From NCBI GenBank assembly GCA_963784895.1, contig CAWATM010000016.1, positions 1 through 64,000 of the forward strand: a stretch of DNA of 64,000 bases. Reading direction: 5' to 3'. This stretch comes from Gaiellasilicea sp963784895. GTDB lineage: Bacteria; Actinomycetota; Thermoleophilia; Gaiellales; Gaiellaceae. The notes beneath the pieces are model-generated. The model had not been told where the DNA came from, searched no databases, and worked only from the letters and a program-made list of their open reading frames with translations. The translations under genes and the position numbers were made by a program. Numbering within the stretch: the stretch's first letter is position 1; every line of letters starts with the position of its first letter. Positions 1 to 7,794 of this stretch are shown here, one piece after another.

Positions 1-1
1 C

Positions 2-166
2 GGGGCGGCGAGGCTGGGATTCACAGCTGATGAGATTGAGCAAGCGGCTGGTGCGCGTGGGGCGACGCCGCGGCTCGAACGGCTCACGGCAGGCCCGTCG
101 GGCGCGTGCCGCAGACGCGGAGGAGATCGAACGCGCTCCTCCGGGCTCGCTACGCTCGCCGCATGA
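2..166 (+). CDS. possible 3' end of an upstream gene (partial)
   Basis: This frame is open from the window edge to a TGA that overlaps the heliorhodopsin ATG as ATGA. It gives about 54 residues. The first part (AARLGFTADEIEQAAG) looks protein-like. The rest is rich in Arg and Ser, and third positions are less GC-biased than in neighbouring genes. No family is recognised. It could be the tail of a coupled upstream gene or simply an open frame in GC-rich DNA. Confidence 0.25.
   Translation, partial: GAARLGFTADEIEQAAGARGATPRLERLTAGPSGACRRRGGDRTRSSGLATLAA
151..156 (+). promoter_or_regulatory. -10 hexamer TACGCT, leaderless type, for heliorhodopsin
   Basis: TACGCT fits TANNNT and ends 6 nt before the ATG at 163. 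There is no Shine-Dalgarno sequence, so transcription probably starts at the start codon. No clear -35 is seen. Confidence 0.5.
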
Positions 167-903
167 AGCAGCTGCGCGTCTGGAATGCAGCGCTCGCGCT
201 CGCGCACGCGCTCCAGGGCATCGCGATCCTCGCGCTCGCGAACGACACGACGATCCCGATCACGTGGAGCTTCATCGACGGGCCGCCGGCGACCGGCGAC
301 GTGAGCACCGACACGCTCTACGACCTTCCATTCGGCCCGGCGGTGGCCGCGTTCCTCTTCCTCGCTGCGGTCGACCACGGACTGATGTCAGCGCCGCGCA
401 TGCACCGCTGGTACGAGCGCAACCTCGAAGCAGAGATGAATCCCGCCCGGTGGTGGGAATACTCGCTCAGCGCCTCACTGATGGTCGTGCTGATCGCGAT
501 GCTGACGGGCATCCGCGACGTGACGGCCCTGATCGCGCTTTTCGGCGTCAACGCGGCGATGATCCTGTTCGGGCTGGTGATGGAGCGCGTCAACCGTCCC
601 GGCCAGCCGGTCGACTGGCGGCCGTTCGTCTACGGCTCGATCGTCGGTGCGGCCCCCTGGCTCGCGATCGCCGTCCAGCTCGGGCACGCCGAGTCGGAGG
701 CGGACGTCCCGGGCTTCGTGATCGCCATCTTCGTCACGCTCTTCATCCTCTTCTTCAGCTTTGCCGTCAACATGGCGCTGCAGTATCTGCGGGTCGGGCC
801 GTGGCGCAGGTATCTCTTCGGAGAGCGCGTGTATCTCGTGCTCAGCCTGGTCGCGAAGAGCGCCCTCGCCTGGCAGGTGTTCGCCGGCGCCCTTGCGGGC
901 TAG
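163..903 (+). CDS. heliorhodopsin
   Basis: A 246-residue, seven-helix retinal protein of the heliorhodopsin family, which sits in the membrane in the opposite orientation to type 1 rhodopsins. The Schiff-base lysine is K232 in SLVAKSALAWQ of the last helix. The counterion is E99 in RWWEYSLS with R96 nearby. H15 and H72 match the two conserved internal histidines. Other family hallmarks are ALAND (24-28), GPP near 40, and LFGVNAAMILFG in helix 4. I recognise these from the founding heliorhodopsin 48C12, which is alike over the whole length. Its role in the family is unsettled; signalling or enzyme regulation has been proposed. It is followed by a convergent amidase, so no partner is obvious. 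The start is chosen because it begins the conserved N-terminus and follows a TACGCT box. Confidence 0.95.
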   Translation: MKQLRVWNAALALAHALQGIAILALANDTTIPITWSFIDGPPATGDVSTDTLYDLPFGPAVAAFLFLAAVDHGLMSAPRMHRWYERNLEAEMNPARWWEYSLSASLMVVLIAMLTGIRDVTALIALFGVNAAMILFGLVMERVNRPGQPVDWRPFVYGSIVGAAPWLAIAVQLGHAESEADVPGFVIAIFVTLFILFFSFAVNMALQYLRVGPWRRYLFGERVYLVLSLVAKSALAWQVFAGALAG

Positions 904-995
904 CTGTGCGATCCAGGGACCAGTGAGACGCGGCTGCTCGGCTGCCCGCCGCCGAGCGAAGCTGTGCGGTCGGAGTTGGTTGGATCAGCGCACGG

Positions 996-1027
996 AGCGA
1001 AGCCCGGCCGAATTACCGGGCTTCGCT
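996..1027. terminator. hairpin between convergent genes
   Basis: A perfect 12-bp stem (AGCGAAGCCCGG at 996-1007, its complement at 1016-1027) with an 8-nt loop lies between the heliorhodopsin stop and the amidase stop. There is no long T run. It could act on both strands. Confidence 0.55.
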
Positions 1028-1041
1028 GTCTCCGCACTCTT

Positions 1042-2784
1042 CTACGGCGAGTGCACGACTGGAGCGTGCTGAATCTCGGTCGCGTGCTGAGGTTGGGCCG
1101 GCAGGTGATCCGGCGCATTCGGGACGCCGGGAAACAGCTCGTCGCCGATCGTCGGGATGAACGTGGGCGGCAGACGAACCTGCGTCGCCTGCTCGTAGTC
1201 GTAGGCGAGGCCGAGCAGCGTCGGTTCCGCCCAGCGGCCGGCGATGAAGGTGATCCCGATCGGCAGTCCGTGGATGTAGCCGGTCGGCACCGTGATGTCG
1301 GCGTAGCCCGACACCGCAGCCGCGCTTGACGAGCCCACGAAGAACTCGCCGAAGCGGCCGTCGAGGTCGCCCTCGTTCGGGTCGTCGTTCGTCGGCCAGG
1401 CCGGGCCGTTGGTGAGCGCGATGATCGCGTCGAGGTGGTTCTCGGCCATGAGCTCGTCGATCGCGTCCTGCACCGGCGGCGTCACGCCGGCACGGATGTG
1501 GGCGCACTCGTCGTCACGCCCGTTGGTGGCCTCGGCGAGCTCGAAGATCGCATCGTTCCACGGTCCCTCGAGGGCCGGATTGGCCGCGTCGAAGGCGATC
1601 AGGTCTGCGAGCGTTTGCGGGTACGGCTGACCCGTCACCGGGTTCGTACCGCGAACGTAGGTCTGGAGGTACGTCGCGATGTCGGTCTTGAACTCGCAGA
1701 GCAGCGCTGGGAACTCATTGGCGGTGGCCGACAGGTCGATGTCGGTCCCATCGATCACGGTCGCCCCTTGGGTCTTGAGCGCGGCGATCGTGTGATCGAG
1801 GATCGGCTCGACGACCGAGCCCACGACCTCCTGGTTATAGGTACCGGCCCGCCAGACGCCGATTCGAGCGCCCTTGAGCGCCTCGTCGTCGAGGAACCGG
1901 GTGTAGTCGGTGAAGGCGTGGCCGGCCTGAGCCGTGGTCGCGGCGTCGGCCGGGTCGACGCCGGTCGCCGCGCCGAGGAGGACCGCAGCATCGGTCACGT
2001 TGCGGGCCATCGGGCCGGCCGTGTCCTGGTCGGCGCTGATCGGGACGACGCCCGCGCGGCTCCACAAGCCGAGTGTCGGCTTGATCCCGACGATGCCGTT
2101 GGCGCCGGACGGGCAGACGATGGAGCCGTCCGTCTCCGTGCCGACGGCCGCCACCGCGAGATCGGCAGCCGCGACGACGCCGGACCCGGAGCTCGAGCCG
2201 CAGGGGTTGCGATCGAGGACGTAGGGCATGTTCGTCTGGCCGCCGATGCCGCTCCAGCCGCTCGACGACGGGGAGGACCGGAAGTTGGCCCACTCGGACA
2301 GGTTCGCCTTGCCGATGATGATCGCGCCGGCGGCCTTCAGCTTCTGCGCGATGAACGCGTCGCTGGGCGTGCTTCCGGCGAGTGCCCAGGAGCCGGCTGT
2401 GGTCGGCATCCCGGTGGTGTTGACGTTGTCCTTGACGATGATCGGAATCCCGAGCAGCGGACGGTCGTCGCCGTGGTGTCGGGCCCGGTCCGCCGCTCGT
2501 GCCTCGGCGAGGGCGGTCGTGCTGACCGTGATCACCGCGTTGAGCGTCGGGTTGAGCTGGTGGATGCGCCCGAGGTAGAAGTTCGTCAGCTCGACAGAGT
2601 TGATCCGGTGCGCGTTCATCAACGTCTGGAGCTCCGGGATCGTCGTCGCGTCGACGTCGATACCGGCGACGTTCGTGTTCGTCGGATCGCCCCCGGGGAC
2701 GACCGGGGCGGCGTTGCCGGAGACCCCGAGCACGAGGGCAAGCAGGATCGTCAGAACAAGGGAGTGCCGAAATCGGCTCCTCAT
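1042..2784 (-). CDS. secreted amidase (amidase signature family)
   Basis: A 580-residue amidase-signature enzyme that hydrolyses a C-N amide bond with a Ser-cisSer-Lys triad. The lysine is in PIIVKDNVNTTGMPTTAGS, and the Gly/Ser-rich signature GSSSGSG followed by GTETDGSI carries both serines. Residues 1-26 form a signal peptide (MRSRF, hydrophobic run, then GNAA), so the enzyme is exported. The ATG at 2784 is chosen because GGAGGT precedes it by about 6 nt and because it begins the signal peptide; the frame stays open further upstream but looks non-coding there. A TATAAG element about 75 nt upstream on the same strand could be its -10. The substrate cannot be told; homologues act on peptide amides, nitrile-derived amides or cell-wall material. 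Confidence 0.9.
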   Translation of the reverse strand: MRSRFRHSLVLTILLALVLGVSGNAAPVVPGGDPTNTNVAGIDVDATTIPELQTLMNAHRINSVELTNFYLGRIHQLNPTLNAVITVSTTALAEARAADRARHHGDDRPLLGIPIIVKDNVNTTGMPTTAGSWALAGSTPSDAFIAQKLKAAGAIIIGKANLSEWANFRSSPSSSGWSGIGGQTNMPYVLDRNPCGSSSGSGVVAAADLAVAAVGTETDGSIVCPSGANGIVGIKPTLGLWSRAGVVPISADQDTAGPMARNVTDAAVLLGAATGVDPADAATTAQAGHAFTDYTRFLDDEALKGARIGVWRAGTYNQEVVGSVVEPILDHTIAALKTQGATVIDGTDIDLSATANEFPALLCEFKTDIATYLQTYVRGTNPVTGQPYPQTLADLIAFDAANPALEGPWNDAIFELAEATNGRDDECAHIRAGVTPPVQDAIDELMAENHLDAIIALTNGPAWPTNDDPNEGDLDGRFGEFFVGSSSAAAVSGYADITVPTGYIHGLPIGITFIAGRWAEPTLLGLAYDYEQATQVRLPPTFIPTIGDELFPGVPNAPDHLPAQPQHATEIQHAPVVHSP

Positions 2785-2927
2785 CGCGTGACCTCCACGG
2801 GATTGGGTGGGGTGGACGCTGGGATCGCAGGGTGTGAGCCGCGATCCGGGGCCGAATCTTATAACCCGTGTCGTGCGGCGGCTCCCAGAGGCGGTCTGTC
2901 GGCCGGCCTCTTCGTCTTCTCGCCGCT

Positions 2928-3512
2928 TCAGACGGCGTCTTGGTCGTCGCCGCCTGGAAGGGTCGGATAGTCGGTGGGGTAGACGCCGATCGCGAATCCA
3001 TACACGGTCTCGCCCGACCGCGGAAGCTGGTCGAACTCCGTCACCAGCTCCGCCATCCGCTCCCACAACTCCGACGCCTGCGACTCCGAGATGCGGGCGT
3101 GCCGGATGAAACCCCACAACTTCCCGTCCCGGTACGCCGCGGCCGACTCCCGAGCGGCGACCTCGAAGTCGTTGAAGTCTCGAGGCACGTCGTCGCCGTC
3201 CGGGCTCCGTTCGGCCCCGACGTAGAACATGCGTGCCGTACGGCCGTAGAACCGCTCCTCGATCGCACGCACCCGTCGGGTCCTCACGACCTGGAGGAGT
3301 CCGGCCTCGGTGAGCACCCTGACGTGGTGGGCGATGGTGCTCTTCGGCCGCCCGACCGCGACCGCCAGCTCGGTCACCGTCGCTGCCCGCTCGTGGAGCA
3401 GGCTCAGGATGGTGGTTCGGAGGGGATGGCTGATCGCCTTCACCTGGGAGGGCCTGGTGAGCGCGAGCCGGTCGGCGAGGTCGTAGTCCGGAGGCGAAAG
3501 GTTGCGAGACAT
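2928..3512 (-). CDS. ArsR-like winged-helix transcriptional regulator
   Basis: A 194-residue protein with an N-terminal winged helix-turn-helix (SHPLRTTILSLL, then TELAVAVGRPKSTIAHHVRVLTEAGL) of the ArsR/HTH_20 type, followed by a wing rich in Arg. The C-terminal half (about 90-194) is a family-specific domain that may bind an effector; no metal-binding cysteine pair is seen. It is divergent from the hydrolase at 3577 with a 64-bp shared promoter region containing an imperfect palindrome, so it probably controls itself and that gene. Start: the ATG at 3512 fits the domain boundary. Two upstream ATGs in frame (3530, 3545) would lie within or before the promoter. Confidence 0.85.
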   Translation of the reverse strand: MSRNLSPPDYDLADRLALTRPSQVKAISHPLRTTILSLLHERAATVTELAVAVGRPKSTIAHHVRVLTEAGLLQVVRTRRVRAIEERFYGRTARMFYVGAERSPDGDDVPRDFNDFEVAARESAAAYRDGKLWGFIRHARISESQASELWERMAELVTEFDQLPRSGETVYGFAIGVYPTDYPTLPGGDDQDAV

Positions 3513-3528
3513 GGTCGAACAGACTAGC

Positions 3529-3558
3529 ATTGTAGAATGTTCCAATTTAGTGGATCAA
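3529..3558 (-). promoter_or_regulatory. promoter and probable operator between regulator and hydrolase
   Basis: On the minus strand TTGATC (3553-3558), an 18-bp spacer and TACAAT (3529-3534) form a good promoter for the regulator. The segment 3529-3546, ATTGTAGAATGTTCCAAT, is an imperfect palindrome with matching ends (ATTG/CAAT). On the plus strand TAGAAT (3533-3538) overlaps the opposite -10 and could serve the hydrolase gene. A regulator bound here would block both genes. Confidence 0.5.
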
Positions 3559-3576
3559 TGACTTAGGAGGGCTCGG

Positions 3577-4161
3577 ATGACCGAGGTTGTGCTGTACCAC
3601 CACGTCCAAGGGCTGACCGAGGGAGTGCGATCCTTCGCCGACGAATTGCGGCAGGCCGGCCATACCGTGCACACCCCAGATCTGTTCGACGGGCGCACGT
3701 TTGCCACGATGGAAGACGCCTTCGCCTTCGTGCGGGAGGCGGGCGACGCACTCGACGCGAAGGCGGACGGCGCCGCGCAGGCACTGCCCGAGGGGTTGGT
3801 GTACGCCGGCATTTCGTGGGGCGTCGGGGCTGCGCAGCGGCTCGCCCAGACCCGCGCCGGCGCCCGCGGGGCGCTGCTCTATGAAGCGTGCTTCCCGATC
3901 GCCGGCGACTACGCCTTCGGCCCGTGGCCCAACGACGTGCCCGTTCAGATCCATGGCAAGGCGGAGGACGAGTTCTTCGCACACGAGGGCGACATCGACG
4001 CTGCCCGCGCACTCGTCGCCATGCTCGGACCCGACCGGGCCGAACTGTTCGTCTACCCCGGCGACGAGCACCTCTTCGTCGACTCCTCGCTTCCTACCTA
4101 CGACGCCGACGCGGCGGCGCTGGTGACCCAGCGCACGCTGCACTTCCTCTCCGTCCTGTGA
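3577..4161 (+). CDS. dienelactone hydrolase family protein
   Basis: A 194-residue alpha/beta hydrolase of the dienelactone hydrolase type, probably cytoplasmic. The nucleophile elbow is GISWG, with Ser in place of the usual Cys of classical dienelactone hydrolases. The acid is in HGKAEDEFF and the histidine in PGDEHLF near the C-terminus, giving the expected order. Its length is close to the family's short form. AGGAGG lies 6 nt before the ATG. It is divergent from an ArsR-like regulator and is likely its target. The substrate is unknown. Confidence 0.85.
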   Translation: MTEVVLYHHVQGLTEGVRSFADELRQAGHTVHTPDLFDGRTFATMEDAFAFVREAGDALDAKADGAAQALPEGLVYAGISWGVGAAQRLAQTRAGARGALLYEACFPIAGDYAFGPWPNDVPVQIHGKAEDEFFAHEGDIDAARALVAMLGPDRAELFVYPGDEHLFVDSSLPTYDADAAALVTQRTLHFLSVL

Positions 4162-4290
4162 CGGGCATTCGATCATGGTCGCCGGCACTGACCCGGTGCC
4201 ACGTCCGATCCGCGAGCGTGCGCAGCGCGGTGCTTCGATGCATCGAGCCAGGAACAGCGGACGCGAAGTCGCTGGCCCGGTCGCGACCAC

Positions 4291-4296
4291 TAGCGT
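4291..4296 (+). promoter_or_regulatory. -10 hexamer TAGCGT, leaderless type
   Basis: TAGCGT ends 6 nt before the ATG at 4303, and no Shine-Dalgarno sequence is present. Confidence 0.45.
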
Positions 4297-4302
4297 GGCA
4301 GC

Positions 4303-4920
4303 ATGACGGTCAGTCGTGCTGTGGGCGTGGCCGCTGCACTCGGAGCGGGATTCGGCGCGACTACGTCTCTCATCAACGACCTGTCGTCTCCGTACGGGGA
4401 ACTTGGGGGCCGGCTGGTGGGGGACAGGTGGACGTGGGTCACCGACGTCGCAGAGGTGGGGAGCCTGCTGCTCGATGTCGGCTGGGCCTGGGCCGCCGTG
4501 GCGGTGGCTGCTGGGTGGTTGGCCGGCGCGGGCGCGATCGGCCGGGGTGCGGCGGCCGGGACCGCGGCGCTGATGGCAGCGACAGTCGCCTACTTCTTGA
4601 TGGACTCCCTACTTCGCGCAGACTCCTTGGCCGGATACGTCGGAGAGGCGCGCTACTGGTTGCTGGCGAGCCTGACGTTCGGACCATTGCTTGGTGCGGT
4701 GGGCGCGAGCCTCGTCCGCCTTGGCGTGATCGGCCTTCTCGCAGGGCTGGTCGTGCCGGTCGGAGCGCTGGTTCAGACGATCTTCCTGCAACCCGAAATC
4801 GCGTCGAGCAGCCGGCCAGCGGGGGTCTGGGCTCTGGTGATCGTCTTGGCCGGCGCAGGGGCGTGTATCAGCCTGGTCGTCGCCCGCTTCGCGCTGCAAC
4901 GCCGACGGGTGCCTGCATGA
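4303..4920 (+). CDS. integral membrane protein of unknown function
   Basis: A 205-residue hydrophobic protein with about six transmembrane segments, nearly all Gly/Ala/Leu/Val rich, ending in a short basic tail (FALQRRRVPA). The polar stretch after helix 1 (TSLINDLSSPYGELGGRLVGDRW) is the most distinctive part. It may resemble actinobacterial DUF6518-type proteins, but I cannot confirm that. It is convergent with the zinc-ribbon gene and stands alone as a transcription unit. Confidence 0.7.
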   Translation: MTVSRAVGVAAALGAGFGATTSLINDLSSPYGELGGRLVGDRWTWVTDVAEVGSLLLDVGWAWAAVAVAAGWLAGAGAIGRGAAAGTAALMAATVAYFLMDSLLRADSLAGYVGEARYWLLASLTFGPLLGAVGASLVRLGVIGLLAGLVVPVGALVQTIFLQPEIASSSRPAGVWALVIVLAGAGACISLVVARFALQRRRVPA

Positions 4921-4933
4921 GCGGGATCAGATC

Positions 4934-5116
4934 CTAGTCGTCCGGGTCGTCGTCCTCGCTGTGACCCTCGCTGCGGAACTCCCACATGCGCGGGCCGTTG
5001 CAGGTCGGGCAGGGCGGCATCGCCTGAATCGACTCGACATCCATCTGCTGGCCGCAGTTCACGCACTCGTACACACATCCCGACACATCGCTACGGGCGG
5101 GAATCGGACTCGCCAC
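4934..5116 (-). CDS. small zinc-ribbon protein
   Basis: A 60-residue protein with two CxxC pairs (YECVNCG and PPCPTCNG, 17 residues between the pairs), the pattern of a zinc ribbon, then an acidic tail (EDDDPDD). It starts at GTG, preceded by AAAGGAGGTGA, a full match to the 16S anti-Shine-Dalgarno sequence, so it should be well translated. Similar small zinc ribbons often accompany ferritin- or rubrerythrin-type proteins, but none is adjacent here. Its function is unknown. Confidence 0.8.
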   Translation of the reverse strand: MASPIPARSDVSGCVYECVNCGQQMDVESIQAMPPCPTCNGPRMWEFRSEGHSEDDDPDD

Positions 5117-5314
5117 GACTCACCTCCTTTGAGCTGCACGCCGACGCAACTCGCTCCTCTAGGACGGGATCCTCCGCACCTCCTCTGCCGTAGCAACGTC
5201 CACGGGTGTGGTGTCGGTTACGGCTCGATCGCAGACCTTGATGGGTTCTGACGGCGCCGGCTCTGACTCGGTCTGCGGCCGGTGATCGCCCGGCTGGCTC
5301 GTCGGTCGCCGCGG

Positions 5315-6436
5315 CTAGCCGAGACGGGCCGGCGCCTCGAGCGCTGCGCGTGCTGCAGCGACCTTGGCCCGGCGGGCGGCCGTCAGCTCCTGGATGAAGA
5401 TCTGGATCGTCGCTGCGAGCGGGACCGCGGTGAGGGCGCCGAGGACGCCTAGGAGCGCGCCGAACAGGGTGACGGCGACGATGATGAAGAACCCGGAGAG
5501 GCTGACGGCCACGCCCTGGATCTTGGGCGTGAGGATGTTGTTTTCCACCTGCTGGTAGATGAGCACGACGGCGAGCATGATGATCGCAGCGGTGAGACCC
5601 TCTTCGGCCCAGAGCGCCGGGACGAGGACGACGCCGGCGATGGTCGCGCCGATGTTGGGGATCATGTCGAGCAGCCCGGCGATCACGCCCAGCGCAAGGG
5701 CGTAGCTCGACCCGAGCAGCCAGGCCGTGACCCCCTGCGTCGTGCCCGCGATCGTCGCGATCACGACGACCCCGATCGCCCAGCGCGAAACCGAGGTCGT
5801 CACGCGCTCCCAGACTCCTAGCCAGCGCTCGTCCTCGCCGGGCATCAGCACGCTCCCCAGCGCCCGCTTCATATTCGCGATGTCGCTGAGCAGGAACATG
5901 CAGATGAAGATGAGCGTGAAGCTGATGAGGAAGACGGAGAAAAAGTCGCCCGCGATGCCGAGCACGGCCGAGATCGCATCCGGCACCGACGCCGAGACCT
6001 GCTCGGATCCGGCCTGGACGTTCTCGGCGGCGCCGCTGTCCCCCAGCCAGGACAGCTCGTCCGACTCGCGCAGCTGCTCCACGAGCAGCGGGAGTTGCTG
6101 GAGAAAGTCTCGGACGCCGCCGACGATCGGTACCAGGAACAGCAGTGCGAGCACCAGCACCGTGACGGCGGTGCCGAGCACGGTGAGTGTCGCCGCCAAT
6201 CCGCGGGACATTCCGGTCTTCGCCATCACCCACCGCACCGGGTACTCGAACACGAGCGCGAGGAAGATCCCGATGAAGACGACCAGGAAGGTCTCGCCGA
6301 TCGCCCACAACGCTGCCAGCACCCCCGCCGCCCCTGCCACCAGCAGCACGGTCCGAATCGGCAGGACCAGCTCGACGCGCCGCGGCTGCGCCGGCGGCTC
6401 GCGCGTCTGGGGTGCGGGTTCCTGGTGAACGGTCAT
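5315..6436 (-). CDS. AI-2E family (UPF0118) permease
   Basis: A 373-residue membrane protein of the AI-2E transporter family. Two helices lie near the N-terminus (about 25-60), then a third helix, an extracytoplasmic amphipathic region (about 105-155), and a C-terminal block of helices with the family's conserved segments GLLDMIPNIGATIAG and YQQVENNILTPKIQG. Members export quorum signals, ions or other small molecules; several act as Na+/H+ antiporters, so the substrate is open. After the TAG stop the same frame runs another 50 codons with protein-like composition (see findings). It is divergent from the flippase-like gene at 6631. Confidence 0.88.
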   Translation of the reverse strand: MTVHQEPAPQTREPPAQPRRVELVLPIRTVLLVAGAAGVLAALWAIGETFLVVFIGIFLALVFEYPVRWVMAKTGMSRGLAATLTVLGTAVTVLVLALLFLVPIVGGVRDFLQQLPLLVEQLRESDELSWLGDSGAAENVQAGSEQVSASVPDAISAVLGIAGDFFSVFLISFTLIFICMFLLSDIANMKRALGSVLMPGEDERWLGVWERVTTSVSRWAIGVVVIATIAGTTQGVTAWLLGSSYALALGVIAGLLDMIPNIGATIAGVVLVPALWAEEGLTAAIIMLAVVLIYQQVENNILTPKIQGVAVSLSGFFIIVAVTLFGALLGVLGALTAVPLAATIQIFIQELTAARRAKVAAARAALEAPARLG

Positions 6437-6630
6437 GAGTGCGTCGAGCTTGTTCAGAGACTATGGGGCGCGTCGGCGGCCGCGTTCGTCATGCCGATGG
6501 CATGAATCGACCTTCTCGGGACCGCGGGCTTCATACGATCCGGGTGACGCGATCCGAACTCCACCGGCGTACCGTCGCACTGCATGAGCGCGTCAGCCCG
6601 CGAAAACGCAAGGGATCGACGCACGCCAGG

Positions 6631-7794
6631 ATGAGCGAAGCCGTCCATCCCTCGCCGGTGGTGCCGTTCAACGACCCCTCGCGCAGGAGCCGCCTGGTCA
6701 AGGTCGTCGGCTGGCTCGTCGGGGTCGCGGTCGTGCTCGTCGTCCTGAACCTGCTCGGCGTCGACGTGGTCGGCTGGTTGCAGGATCTCTGGCAGCAGAT
6801 CAAGGACGTCCCCGCGGGTTACATCGTCGCGGCGCTGATCTTCCAGACGGGCCAGACGGCGCTTGCCGGTGTCTCCTACTACGGCATCCTCCGGGCCGCC
6901 TATCCCGGCGAGGTGCAGCTCTGGCCGATCGTGACCGCCTATGCCGTGGGCGTGGCGATGAACAACTTCCTGCCGGCGAACATCGGCACGTTCGTGACGC
7001 TGCTCATGTTCGTCGCGTTGATCCCGTCGGCCACGTTCGCGGGCTCGATCGCCGCGTATCTCGTGCAGAAGATCTTCTTCACGATCGCGGGCACGTTCGT
7101 CTATCTGTATCTCTTCCTCTCGGTGCCGGGCTCGTTCAGCGAGAACCTCGGCAACATCTCCGACAATCCGGTGACGTCGGTGCTGATCGCCGTGGGCGCG
7201 GTGGTGCTGATCGTGATGCTCGGCCGGATCTTCTGGAAGCAGGTGAAGAAGCTCTGGCTCCAGGCAAAGCAGGGGGGCGCGATCCTCTCCCGCCCGAAGG
7301 ACTACCTCCTGCACGCGTTCCTGCCCTCGCTCCTCTCCTGGCTGTGCAAGCTGACGGTGATCGGGATCTTCCTGGCGGCGTTCGCGATTCCGGTCACGTT
7401 CGAGTCGATCATGTGGGTGACTGGCTCGGGCTCGCTTGCGAACACAGTCTCGGTCACGCCCGGCGCGGTCGGGATCACCCAGGCGACCAATGCGCTCGCG
7501 CTCGACAAGTGCTGCGACGTGCCGTCCAGCGTCGCCGTCGACTACTCGACCGCGCAGCAGCTGATCACGACCGCATGGAACGTCTTGGTCGCGATCGTCC
7601 TCGTCGTTGCCGTCTTCGGCTGGACCGGAGGGAAGCAGCTCGTCGGCGAGTCCTACACGGACGCGAAAGTCAAGGTCGCCGAGCAGAAGGAACAGCGCGC
7701 CGAGAAGAAGGCGACAAAGCGGGCGGAACGCGAGCAATCCGGGCGGCGCCGGTTCCGCAGAGACGCACGGGAAGGAGAGGAACCTGACGCCTAG
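6631..7794 (+). CDS. lysylphosphatidylglycerol synthase-like flippase domain protein (YbhN/UPF0104 type)
   Basis: About 387 residues with eight or so transmembrane helices of the LPG_synthase_TM family, related to the flippase half of MprF. After a short cytoplasmic N-terminus (about 25 residues) come helices from about 28 to 340. The C-terminus (about 345-387) is a charged, Lys/Arg/Glu-rich tail. The start is inferred: the ATG at 6631 begins just before the first helix, but there is no strong Shine-Dalgarno sequence and the frame is open upstream. It overlaps the next gene, so the two are probably cotranslated and may work on the same envelope lipid or polymer. Confidence 0.75.
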   Translation: MSEAVHPSPVVPFNDPSRRSRLVKVVGWLVGVAVVLVVLNLLGVDVVGWLQDLWQQIKDVPAGYIVAALIFQTGQTALAGVSYYGILRAAYPGEVQLWPIVTAYAVGVAMNNFLPANIGTFVTLLMFVALIPSATFAGSIAAYLVQKIFFTIAGTFVYLYLFLSVPGSFSENLGNISDNPVTSVLIAVGAVVLIVMLGRIFWKQVKKLWLQAKQGGAILSRPKDYLLHAFLPSLLSWLCKLTVIGIFLAAFAIPVTFESIMWVTGSGSLANTVSVTPGAVGITQATNALALDKCCDVPSSVAVDYSTAQQLITTAWNVLVAIVLVVAVFGWTGGKQLVGESYTDAKVKVAEQKEQRAEKKATKRAEREQSGRRRFRRDAREGEEPDA

